DNA of 64,000 nt, from the NCBI RefSeq assembly GCF_036373705.1, contig NC_089869.1:14581676-14645675 (forward strand), read 5' to 3'. Made by a program: the position numbers and the translations under genes. Under the pieces are notes generated by a model. It ran no database searches. It had not been told where the DNA came from and was given only the letters and a program-made list of their open reading frames with translations. Of the stretch, positions 1-18,912 are shown piece by piece. The stretch is from Amia ocellicauda (lineage: Eukaryota; Chordata; Actinopteri; Amiiformes; Amiidae). The stretch's first letter is position 1; every line of letters starts with the position of its first letter.

Positions 1-157
1 AATAATTATTCACATACTCAACTGATACACTAAAAAAAAAAAAAAAAAAAAATCTACATCTTAAAGAAAATGTTAACAATATATTTTTGTTCTTCATTGT
101 ATGTTGGCCACTTTTGACCTCAGCACTGTGTCAGTACATGTCACAGTATTCCCACTA

Positions 158-4670
<4,513 letters not shown>

Positions 4671-5205
4671 GCGTGCCACATCGCAATCCTAAACTCCTCC
4701 CCCCTGAATGAATGGATAATACACAGCGAAATATAGTAACTTACAAAGACTGTATTTATTGTGTTGAATGCATGTTTGTGTATATTTTAATGCACAAAGT
4801 TCCTCATAGTCAAGTGATGTTTTTAGTTGTCATGCAGATCGTTTTAGTAAGTGGAATTCAGTTGAATTAAATACTTATGCTTACATTTTACACAAATAAA
4901 CACATAACTCTTTACTGAAAAATGTAAGGTGCAAGCCTGGACCTGTTACACAGTAGAAAGGTGCAGTAAGCAGAATAGTGCCCTGCAAGGTAGTTCTCTA
5001 AAAGGTGATTCACCCAAACAAGAAACCTTTGTTTCCCAGAGTTGAAAGGGGGAACTATTAAAAAAATGATTTGGTTAATCTATGAACCCACTGCATGTCT
5101 TAGTTGTTTTATGCTAAAGATTTACAATTGTTACAGGAGTTTTAACCTTTGTATATAAAACTAAATTACAAGCATGCTTAAATCAGAATTTTTATTATTA
5201 TTATA

Positions 5206-5245
<40 letters not shown>

Positions 5246-5249
5246 GTGT

Positions 5250-5290
<41 letters not shown>

Positions 5291-5459
5291 AAATACATTA
5301 TTGTTCAATTGTCATTGTTGTCATTGAGACTATCTTAGATTTACTCACAAACATCCTTTACAATTCTAATGCTAAGGTGCGTGGCTTGTCTGAGACAGCT
5401 TCTATTCTTCAGGCTGTGTGTGTGTTAGTGTTGGTGTTTGTGGGCTTGGGTGTGAAATG
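4671..5459. other. Intergenic spacer between pi4k2a and cdc25
   Basis: This AT-rich spacer separates the divergently arranged pi4k2a and cdc25. It contains adjoining microsatellites, (TTA)n at about 5190-5245 and (TA)n at about 5254-5287, and no recognisable gene. Confidence 0.7.
5190..5287. repeat. Compound microsatellite (TTA)n plus (TA)n
   Basis: An interrupted TTA-trinucleotide run of about 55 bp is followed, after a short unique bridge, by about 34 bp of TA dinucleotides. Both are simple repeats visible directly. Confidence 0.95.
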
Positions 5460-5689
5460 TTAAATTAGTGTTGATGAGGTGGCGTGGCTAGCTAGCTGGG
5501 GGTAGAAAAGCTTGGACCAGCATGGCGTCTGTGGAGCTTGTTGTAGCAACAGCTGTCTCCAGGGGAGGGGATTTGCACAGAGCTGCAGAAAGCAGAGTAA
5601 ACAGAGACAATAGAAAGCACCAGCTCCTTGTGACACAGACTCAGGCTCAGGAGTGTAAACACTGCAGTCCACAGCAAGAGACACACAAG
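5460..5689 (+). other. Possible 5' non-coding exon or promoter of cdc25
   Basis: This moderately GC-rich block ends in a good splice donor (CACAAG followed by GTATGT after 5689). It has an ATG at 5522 and stays open to the donor. Splicing to the next acceptor (6253) would put the family-matching cdc25 frame out of phase, so this cannot be the N-terminus of the phosphatase. It could be a 5' UTR exon carrying an upstream ORF, or promoter DNA. It includes the near-palindrome GTTGTAGCAAC (about 5540), resembling an RFX X-box. Confidence 0.4.
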
Positions 5690-6103
5690 GTATGTTCTTT
5701 ATATGATACTCCAGTCAACAATGCTCATTTATTCTTCTAAGCATAATTAAATCACTGTTCTTCTAAAATCAAGGTTGTTCTTGCAGCTAATAGGTAATAC
5801 CCCATTGAAGCCACAGTATCTTCACACAGAGATAAGAGTGATGGTCATGCATCAGCTACATCAGTTTTTCTTTTGTAATGATTATGTTGATGGCATCTGT
5901 TTAGTGTACACCAAGAGGGGAACAGAAACAGTATTGAAGAAGCAAAACTAGCAAAAATGTTGTGGTTGTTTTATAATGCCACAAAAAAAAAATTCGTTGT
6001 AATAATTGTGTGCTATATTAATATAATTCAATTGGTCTGCAAGCAGGCATGTACAAGACGTGTCATAATGTCAAGATAAATAAAATATATTAAAATACGT
6101 AAT

Positions 6104-6104
<1 letters not shown>

Positions 6105-6157
<53 letters not shown>
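6105..6157. repeat. (AAT)n microsatellite
   Basis: About 53 bp of uninterrupted AAT/ATA trinucleotide repeat lies about 100 bp upstream of the first coding exon of cdc25. Confidence 0.95.
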
Positions 6158-6255
6158 TCAATGTACTGCATTCAGCAACATACCATGTGAGCAACAAGAT
6201 AATGGAAACTTTATCATCATCCGCTTTGAATAACTTTTTTTAACGTAATTCAGAG

Positions 6256-9200
6256 ATGGGGACACCGATGCCATCGCCAGAAGAACTTCAGACCCAACCA
6301 GAAAACTGTCCAGTGTGGACCTTGTCTCCGGTCTCGGATCTCTCCAGCAGTCTGAGGAAGCTGCACTGTCAGGGAAGGTGCGTACAGATGCACACCTGTA
6401 TACAAAGTCGCTGTATTCGTTGCAGTGCCAGTGCATGTAATATTTTCTATATTGTACGCATTTTATATGCAAAGTGGTATGCTGTTAACAACTGTACATA
6501 TATAGCGGTATACTCTGTTTCAATATAGCGCCACCCCCCGGAGAAGACTTCGCCTGTCCCCCGAGCTCCTGACTCCCAGCCCGGCGGCAGACAGCAGGGT
6601 TTCCGAGGAGATGACGACGCCGACAGGTTTGGGCTCGCAGTGTGGCATTTTTAATGAGCCTGGTGGCATGTCTACGTTTTGATTAGATCAGCCGTCTGCA
6701 TTGTGTCGATTTGAACTAAATATTAGACTACTAGTGCAAAGCTCTTAAACTAGAGTAATACAGTTTGTCATTTTTCTGTAAAAGCATGAACATACTTGTT
6801 TTTGGTTTTCACTCTGCAGACAGCATCACATTAGAGGGAGGAAGAAGAAGTCAAAATAGGTAATTCAATATATTTAATATATATGAGATGTATTTTAAAT
6901 ATATTAGTATCCATGTGGAAAATATATAGAAATATACAGTGATGTGCAATATACAGTGAGGGAAAAAAGTATTTGATCCCCTGCTGATTTTGTATGTTTG
7001 CCCACTGACAAAGAAATTATCTGTCTATAATTTTAATGGTAGGTGTATTTTAACAGTGAGAGACAGAATAACAACAAAAAAATCCAGAAAAACGCATTTC
7101 AAAAAAGTTATAAATTGATTTGCATGTTAATGAGGGAAATAAGTATTTGACCCCTTCGACTTAGTACTTGGTGGCAAAACCCTTGTTGGCAATCGCAGAG
7201 GTCAGACGTTTCTTGTAGTTGGCCACCAGGTTTGCACACATCTCAGGAGGGATTTTGTCCCACTCCTCTTTGCAGATCCTCTCCAAGTCATTAAGGTTTC
7301 GAGGCTGACGTTTGGCAACTCGAACCTTCAGCTCCCTCCACAGATTTTCTATGGGATTAAGGTCTGGAGACTGGCTAGGCCACTCCAGGACCTTAATGTG
7401 CTTCTTCTTGAGCCACTCCTTTGTTGCCTTGGCTGTGTGTTTTGGGTCATTTTCATGCTGGAATACCCATCCATGACCCATTTGCAATGCCCTGGCTGAG
7501 GGAAGGAGGTTCTCACCCAAGATTTGACGGTACATGGCCCCGTCCATCGTCCCTTTGATGCGGTGCAGTTGTCCTCTCCCCTTAGCAGAAAATCACCCCC
7601 AAAGCATAATGTTTCCACCTCCATGTTTGACGGTGGGGATGGTGTTCTTGGGGTCATTCCTCCTCCTCCAAACACGGCGAGTTGAGTTGATGCCACAGAG
7701 CTCGATTTTGGTCTCATCTGACCACAACACTTTCACCCAGTTCTCCTCTGAATCATTCAGATGTTCACTGGCAAACTTCAGACGGGCCTGTACATGTGCT
7801 TTCTTGAGCAGGGGGACCTTGCGGGTGCTGCAGGATTTCAGTCCTTCACGGCATAGTGTGTTACCAATTGTTTTCTTGGTGACTATGGTCCCAGCTGCCT
7901 TGAGATCATTAACAAGATCCTCCCGTGTAGTTCTGGGCTGATTCCTCACTGTTCTCATGATCATTGAAACTCCACGAGGTGAGATCTTGCATGGAGCCCC
8001 AGACCGAGGCAGACTGACAGTTATTTTGTGTTTCTTCCATTTGCGAATAATCGCACCAACTGTTGTCACCTTCTCACCAAGCTGCTTGGCGATGGTCTTG
8101 TAGCCCATTCCAGCCTTGTGTAGGTCTACAATCTTGTCCCTGACATCCTTGGACAGCTCTTTGGTCTTGGCCATGGTGGAGAGTTTGGAATCTGATTGAT
8201 TGATTGCTTCTGTGGACAGGTGTCTTTTATACAGGTAACGAGCTGAGATTAGGAGCACTCCCTTTAAGAGAGTGCTCCTAATCTCAGCTCGTTACCTGTA
8301 TAAAAGACACCTGGGAGCCAGAAATCTTGCTGATCGATAGGGGATCAAATACTTATTTCCCTCATTAACATGCAAATCAATTTATAACTTTTTTGAAATG
8401 CGTTTTTCTGGATTTGTTTGTTGTTATTCTGTCTCTCACTGTTAAAATACACCTACCATTAAAATTATAGACTGATCATTTCTTTGTCAGTGGGCAAACG
8501 TACAAAATCAGCAGGGGATCAAATACTTTTTTCCCTCACTGTATAGTGTAACACCTATAAGATAAATAAATGATGTACGGACTAAAATATATTTTAAATC
8601 ATTCCATGTATTTTAAATATAAATGTTATGAAACTTTTAATTGTGCAATTTTGTCTTCTTTTTTTTTTTTTGCAGATGCAAGTCTCCGAAGTGCACTCAT
8701 TCTAAAATGGTAAGATCATTTCAAAGTGATAGTGGCCTCGTAGGATTTATAATGTCTGAAAACAGACCATCTCTTTTGCAGAAAAAACTGTCTGAAAGAG
8801 TGAAAATCAAGAATGAAGAGAGTGACCATCAGGCGAATAAGGAAAATGTAAGATTATGTGACACACAGTCTTAGACTCTTGACCCCCACAGCAATAAGTA
8901 AATCATGGATTGTCTTTCAAAAACAGCTTTCTATATATTTTTAAGCTATAGACCAAATGTTAACACAATGCTGGCAGCAAATCCCCCTTATCTTTTGCAT
9001 GTTCAGTTTGCTGTCCTTTTTAGTTACAGCTCTAGAATGCTGTGTATGCTGATTTAGGAGTTTCATTTGTTTAATCACTACGCAAGCTCCCACAGCAGCA
9101 TTGAATAGATGTTGTGTGGACAGGTTACAAACTCCTCAACAAAGGAAACAATTAGGAATACATTACTATTTTTGGTTGGCACAGAAGCGGTTCAGAGTGA

Positions 9201-11733
9201 AGCTCTCCAGCCTGTTTGCCAGCCCCACTGACCCCCACGATGAAGCAGGCTGGAGCCGGAGCCCGCAGGCTGAGGAGAGCTGTGGTCAGCAACAGACAGA
9301 GCTGCCGGCCCATCCAGTGAGTCACACTGGAGAGAGTGACCCAGAGCAGGCATAAAGGGCCAGGCACAAGACACAAACATTCACCTCTTTGATTTCCAGT
9401 TTGATTTTACAGATAAAAAATAACCAAATTCACAGATTCACAGGTTATGTGAAAACTCCTTTCCAATGCCAATTTTACACAAGTGTCACATGATTACTTA
9501 GCGTCAATTATAATCTGAATATGAACCTATTTCTTGAGAATGTGTTTAGATTTTGCACACCCACCAGTTTGAATCCAGATTTATGCCTTGCAGAGTCTGC
9601 ACCCCCTTCAGAGGCTGAAGACCCGGCGTCAGGTGCCCCTTCTGGACATCCCAGAGTCTGCAATTGATAACAGGAGTTTGATTGGAGACTTCAGCAAGGT
9701 GAGAAGGGAGTGATTGCATGAGCAACAGTTAAAGAGTAAAGAGCTTTAATGAGCCAACAAAGGAAATACTCAAATATTTGGAAAGGTCCCATGGCAGATT
9801 CAATTTTAGAGATATGATGCAATAGTAATATTCATGGGTAGCAATTAGCTTAATTGCCTCACAGAAATGCAAGTGATTGATGCCAAATCTCTGTAACAGC
9901 ACCTTCTTCGTTGAGAGGCAGAATCTTTGGTACTGTTAGAAAGATTTATTGTGCGATCCACGTGCCGTTCTGAGGGGCAAGCCATTGGTATGGTGGGGAT
10001 TACCCAGTCCCTGATGTGACTGTCAGAGGAAAATAAAAGCTGTCTAAAAGAAATAATGCAGTGATTTGTGGAATTAAAAATGAGAAAATAAAGAAGATGA
10101 CTGTTTTAACAGACCCACTTGTTTCCTGTGGAGAAGGGAGAACACCAGGACCTGCAGTATATTTCTGGACAGACAGTGAGTACACAATTCCATTCTAATG
10201 AAGACTTGGTTACTATTGTGTCAGAGCAGAGCTGCCAAACTGTACTTCTGCTACAGTGCTGCGGCTTTTACGGGCATCATTGCATCTGCTCACAACTAGG
10301 AAAACCTGTTATATTTGTTCAGCTAAATAGATAAGTGGTTCAATTAAGGAACTGAGTCCTAAGTTGGAGGTAAAAGCCAAACATCCTGCAGCCTTGGAGT
10401 CCTTGAGTATGAAAGTCTACCCTTGTGAGGTGAAAATTGAATGCAGTGTCTGTGTTTTCCTGCAGGTGGCATCTCTCCTCACAGGAGAGTACAGTCGGCA
10501 AGTGGAGGACTACCTTATTGTTGATTGCCGATACCCTTATGAGTACCAAGGAGGGCATATTAAGGTACATCTAGAACTCTTTCTAAGATTTTGACTTCTG
10601 TAAATCACAATCAGGTTAAATGTAAAGCACTGAATTACGTTACCACAATGAAGCAATATAGTACATATATATTTATATTTAAAATACATTTTTTAGTGAA
10701 CTACATTAAAGAAAGAGTGTACCTGTTTGAACTGTCTGTGAATGTATCTGATCTTTAAGATTTCTAATAATGTAAAACAGACATTGTGTAATTATGGGTT
10801 GGAATATGAAATATTTTAGGTGGGATCAGATAAAGCATCCATTTAATAAAGGAATGGTATGTGTACTGGATATCCACACAGGGAGCTGTAAACCTTTACT
10901 GTGAAGCTCAGCTGCAGGCCGCGCTACTCCAAGACTGTGTCCAGTCTAGGCTGTCCCCCAGGGTCGCACTTCCTGACAGTCCCCCAGGCACAGCCCATCT
11001 CCCAGACAGCGGCCCTCAGACACCCAGTGCCAGCCCAGGGAGCAGATCACCGGCTGCTGCCATGCAGGAAATCCCCACTGTGAGAAGCCCACCTTCAGAC
11101 AGCCCCTCGTCCAGAAAAGTGCTAGTCTTCCACTGCGAGTTCTCCTCAGAGCGGGGCCCCCGGCTGTAAGTGTAAATCCTGATGTTCTGATATTGATATC
11201 ATCCTTGAGACTTACACAGCCTCCTTGCAGACACTTGCATGTTGGTGCTGCATTGGAGCAATGCCTAATAAAATGGCAGAATGAATTTGGAATTGGAGTC
11301 ACCAGTTTATCTAATATTGTCCCTTTTTTCTCCCTCATTTCCAGCTGTCGTTATCTGAGAAAGATTGACAGGACCCTTAATGTCTATCCTCAGTTGTTTT
11401 ATCCAGAGCTATATATTCTGGATGGAGGTTATAAGGAATTCTACTCCAAGTTCCAGGTAAAAAAACAACAACCTCAAATGCATGAAAAATGATCTTATCC
11501 TTGATTTCAGAGACTCCCAATATACATGTCCAGAATGGTTGTTTTCAACACTTGGAAATATGTTTTCTGTGACTTCCTAAAGTTATCACTCTCCACAGAA
11601 CCTATGTGAGCCCCGTGGCTATGTGAAAATGCTCCATGAAGACTTCAGTGATCAGATGCGCAGATTTCGACCAAAGAGGCGATCGCGACCCAGACAGTTT
11701 GGAAAGAAGCGAGACTTAATGGACAGCAATTGA
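6256..11733 (+). CDS. cdc25d: Cdc25-family dual-specificity phosphatase (probable cdc25d)
   Basis: Cdc25 enzymes activate cyclin-dependent kinases by removing inhibitory Thr14/Tyr15 phosphates. Coding exons are 6256-6377, 6529-6626, 6820-6859, 8676-8709, 8782-8847, 9185-9316, 9594-9698, 10113-10175, 10466-10564, 10882-11165, 11345-11456 and 11599-11733, giving 429 aa in consistent phase. The N-terminus has LSPVSDL, related to the SPVT(N/D)L motif of CDC25A/B, and a KEN degradation box (118-120). The catalytic domain shows [23 protein letters not shown] with the back-door Cys241, and the active-site loop HCEFSSER (Cys338, Arg344). About 52 extra residues rich in Ser-Pro lie between GAVNL (254-258) and the active-site loop. 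The C-terminal tail is basic and diverges from the CDC25A/B/C tail. The family is certain. The 'd' paralogue is inferred from locus and divergence. Confidence 0.93.
7161..8174 (-). pseudogene. Tc1 transposase, disabled
   Basis: The frame starts at an ATG in a good context (CCACCATGG, start 8174) with [20 protein letters not shown], the paired-like helix-turn-helix domain of Tc1 transposases, and runs 338 codons to GFATKY. An in-frame TGA at 7595-7593 replaces the Cys codon expected after IMLWG. The second catalytic Asp is also changed: the segment reads [10 protein letters not shown] where the family has an Asp before ND. About three residues appear missing between RRRN and DPKN compared with remembered relatives. 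The first Asp (LWSDETK) and final Glu (LNPIENLW, 34-residue spacing) remain. The copy is therefore inactive for more than one reason. Confidence 0.93.
8218..8312. repeat. Perfect 43-bp inverted repeat inside the Tc1 element
   Basis: Arms 8218-8260 and 8270-8312 are exact reverse complements with a 9-nt loop. Each arm contains TGTATAAAAG, a TATA-box-like string. On the minus strand this lies about 50 bp upstream of the transposase ATG. On the plus strand the mirror copy points toward the right terminal repeat. Confidence 0.95.
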
Positions 11734-12114
11734 TGGAATCTGCTGATAATCACCAGAGACACTGGCAGGCTGGGGTTAAGAGGCTCAGGAATAAACTGCC
11801 TTCTGGAAAATAAGTTTGGCCTCTGGCTATGCTCCAGCTTCAGGGCACACGTTGACTGGTTTTGGGACTGGTAAATTGTGCCAACCCATAAAAATGAAAA
11901 TATACCTTTTAACCCACCAGCAGGGGGTGACTCTCTGCCCACACGTAGCCTTGAATCTTAATCTTGAATGTCTTCACAACCATATATTAATGTATACATC
12001 CCTCATTCTAATTACTACTCATTTGTAAAACTCTCCTAATATGAAAGAAGTAAAATACTCTAAATATATATTATCAAAAGCATGTAGTAGCCTTCTTCCC
12101 CTTGGTAAGTTTCT

Positions 12115-12120
12115 AATAAA
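12115..12120 (+). terminator. cdc25 polyadenylation signal
   Basis: This is an AATAAA hexamer about 380 bp after the cdc25 stop codon, which would give a 3' UTR of about 400 bp. It is inferred from hexamer and position. Confidence 0.6.
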
Positions 12121-12245
12121 ATGGTTCTGACTGGCATAAAGTTTCCTTTTGATTGCTTTCTGAACACTTTTTTGTGCATTCTAGACTGACACAAAGCCCT
12201 CTTGTGTAACTTTAGTATAACATTACTGTGTTTGCTCAAATTTAA

Positions 12246-12247
<2 letters not shown>

Positions 12248-12324
<77 letters not shown>
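12248..12324. repeat. (TA)n microsatellite
   Basis: About 77 bp of pure TA dinucleotide lies just beyond the cdc25 3' end. It explains the YIYIYI-type open frame on the minus strand. Confidence 0.97.
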
Positions 12325-12328
<4 letters not shown>

Positions 12329-12581
12329 GTGCATGAATTGAGGGAGAACAGAGGGGAACCCACAAAGAACACAAACACAAAGAATCAATTTTTTTTTTGA
12401 TTTTACATAATCTAAAAAACAGTATGCAAGCATCTATAATATTACAACAGAATTGAAACAAATGCACTGTAACTGTAACGAAAGAAAATGACAATTACAT
12501 TGAAAAGAGACTACTGTTCAATTGTTTAGTTTTGTCTGCCTGTTTTAGAAAACATAACTTCATGACTTTGTGAAATTGGAG

Positions 12582-12785
12582 GAGTGGACAGGGGTCTGGA
12601 CTGCTGAGTGGAGGGTTGTGGGTTCAATCCCAGGTGGGGGACACTGTTGCTGTTGTTCTCTGGAGCAAAGTACTGTACCTAGATTGCTCCAGTAAAAAAC
12701 AAAATTTATACATGGTTAATTGTATGTAAAAATGTGATATATTGTAATGATTGTAAGTGGCCCTGGATAAGGATATCTAAGTTAA
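12582..12785 (+). mobile_element. tRNA-derived SINE
   Basis: The copy has a tRNA-like head with a B-box-like GGTTCAATCC (12621-12630). It continues with GAGCAAAGTACTGTACCTAG, ATTGCTCCAGTAAAAA and the TTGTATGTAAAAATGTGATA region, and ends near GGCCCTGGATAAGG. The same order of blocks occurs at 50441-50645, so the two copies define one family. The closing CCCTGGATAAGG motif is common to several fish SINE tails. Confidence 0.88.
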
Positions 12786-13105
12786 GCTTGTCATTTTTAT
12801 TTAACCAAAAAACACTATATTTCCTTAGTTTTCTATTTGCTTTTAAAATACAAAATAAAAAATAAATAAAAAAAGGAGCAGTCTGCAAAGCTATCTGAAA
12901 TACGTTTTGCACTCATATAACCTTTTACTGTGCATTGTTCAAGTGTTCAAAATTAATGTATTTGAAAAGAGGTCAGTGTTGAGGAGAATATCCTCAGGTG
13001 CTACTAAAATGAATATTACATATAACGATCTATACCACAAAACCATATCTGTGTCAAGGACACCAAAAGTGCCAAATGCCATCCTGAGAAGTTTTGATTG
13101 ACATT

Positions 13106-13590
13106 ATTTTTATTAGAACATAAGAACATAAGAAAGTTTACAAACGAGAGGATGCAAGGATCCTATCCAGTCTATTTTTAAATGTTTCAAAATGTTCAGC
13201 ATCTACCACATCGCTGGGGAGTTTGTTCAGATTGTGACGACTCTCTGTGTAAAGAAGTGTCTCCTGTTTTCCATCTTGAATGCCTTTAAACCCAATTTCC
13301 ATTTGTGTCCCCGAGTGCGTGTGTCCCTGCTGATCTGGAAAAGCTCCTCTGGTTTGATGTGGTCGATGCCTTTCATGATTTTGAAGACTTGGATCAAGTC
13401 CCCATGTAGTCTCCTCTGTTCCAGGGTGAAAAGGTTCAGTTCCTCAGTCTCTCAGTAGGACTTTCCCTTCAGACCTGGAATAAGTCTGCTTGCTCTCCTC
13501 TGAACTGCCTCTAGAGCAGCGATATCTTTCTTGAAGTGTGGAGCCCAGAACTGTCCACAGTATCCAGATGAGCTCTAACTTTGTATTGCA
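13106..13590 (-). mobile_element. CR1-like LINE, 5'-truncated 3' end
   Basis: Read on the minus strand, this matches the end of a CR1/L2-type reverse-transcriptase ORF and its 3' tail, with QRRASRLIPGL-like text downstream of the polymerase domain. It ends in TTCTTATGTTCTTATGTTC, an 8-bp repeated terminus typical of CR1-clade LINEs. Only the last 0.5 kb is present, and stops interrupt the frame. It lies in the cdc25-pgam1 spacer. Confidence 0.8.
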
Positions 13591-13899
13591 TGATGTAATT
13601 TCCATTTTTAATTACAGGTAAATATTAGACACTGTATAGAGCAAGCGCCCATTCAAAGATCTTATCAACCCAAAAAGTTGACTACTATTTACTTCTATGC
13701 ACTTGCAGTTCAATTGTATTGTTACAAGCCACTTTGTACTACTTTTAAATGAGAATGCAACAGGGCACCAGTTCATAATTTACCACTCGTGGGTAAGTTA
13801 TAGTCTTGATTTGGTCTAGATCAAGGTAAACTTTTAAAGTGGTCTGTTTAAACTATTTAAATAAAACCGCACTAGATAAGGGCTTAAAAACAGCAGTCC
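13591..13899. other. Rest of the cdc25-pgam1 spacer
   Basis: The remaining sequence before the pgam1 promoter is AT-rich, and I see no gene or clear repeat in it. Confidence 0.6.
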
Positions 13900-14286
13900 T
13901 CAGGCGTGACGAGTTGTGTCTGATGACGTCCTCTGCATATAGCGCCTTTCTTGTTTGCTGGGCCATTTGTGTGGATTCATTTCAAACAGCGTGTGATAGT
14001 ACATTGCTTAATTCAAGTCACGCTGCCAATTTTGCGTGCACGACGCGAATAATATAAAACGCTTGCTGTAAACGCAACGGTGTGACTTTAAGCCCGGCAG
14101 TGAAGCGGCCGCACCACGGGCACTGAAGGTCACATTGCCGCGCTGTGGCGGAAGAGCTACAGTCAGTCAGCCCGCAGGAGTCCGCGTCTGCGCAGTGCGC
14201 CCTGTGACGAGAGCCGCTGCCCGGACCCCACACTGCCGCTCTCCTCCACTCCTCGGACCCCGAGTAAGGAAGCTGAAGCTGTGAGG
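13900..14286 (+). promoter_or_regulatory. pgam1 promoter and 5' UTR
   Basis: GC content rises here. A TATAAAA box lies at 14053-14059, about 230 bp before the ATG, and CTGCGCAGTGCGC (14188-14200) resembles an NRF-1 site. Transcription probably begins near 14085, giving a 5' UTR of about 200 bp. The start site is inferred. Confidence 0.6.

Positions 14287-18912
<4,626 letters not shown>

Larger units (their letters stand above)
6954..8541 (-). mobile_element. Tc1-like DNA transposon (DD34E group), full length but inactive
   Basis: This complete Tc1/mariner element of 1588 bp lies in the cdc25 intron between exons 6820-6859 and 8676-8709. It is flanked by TA duplications (6952-6953, 8542-8543). 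Terminal inverted repeats of about 200 bp are about 97% identical by eye and carry the outer CAGTGAGGG end and an inner related repeat (TGAGGGAAATAAGTATTTG near 7131 and its partner near 8340), the IR/DR plan of fish Tc1 elements. The transposase runs on the minus strand. A perfect hairpin sits at 8218-8312. From memory, this family is widespread in teleosts, salmonids and lampreys. Confidence 0.96.

Noticed and set aside
5522-5740. ORF MASVELVVATAVSRGG as the cdc25 N-terminus
   Set aside because: Splicing from its donor to the next acceptor gives the wrong frame; the family-matching frame starts at ATG 6256.
12060-12494. 144-codon minus-strand ORF
   Set aside because: It is a TA microsatellite read as YIYIYI with flanking AT-rich sequence.
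12600-12640. tRNA gene
   Set aside because: The B-box-like sequence belongs to a SINE head followed by SINE body and tail; no complete cloverleaf is visible.
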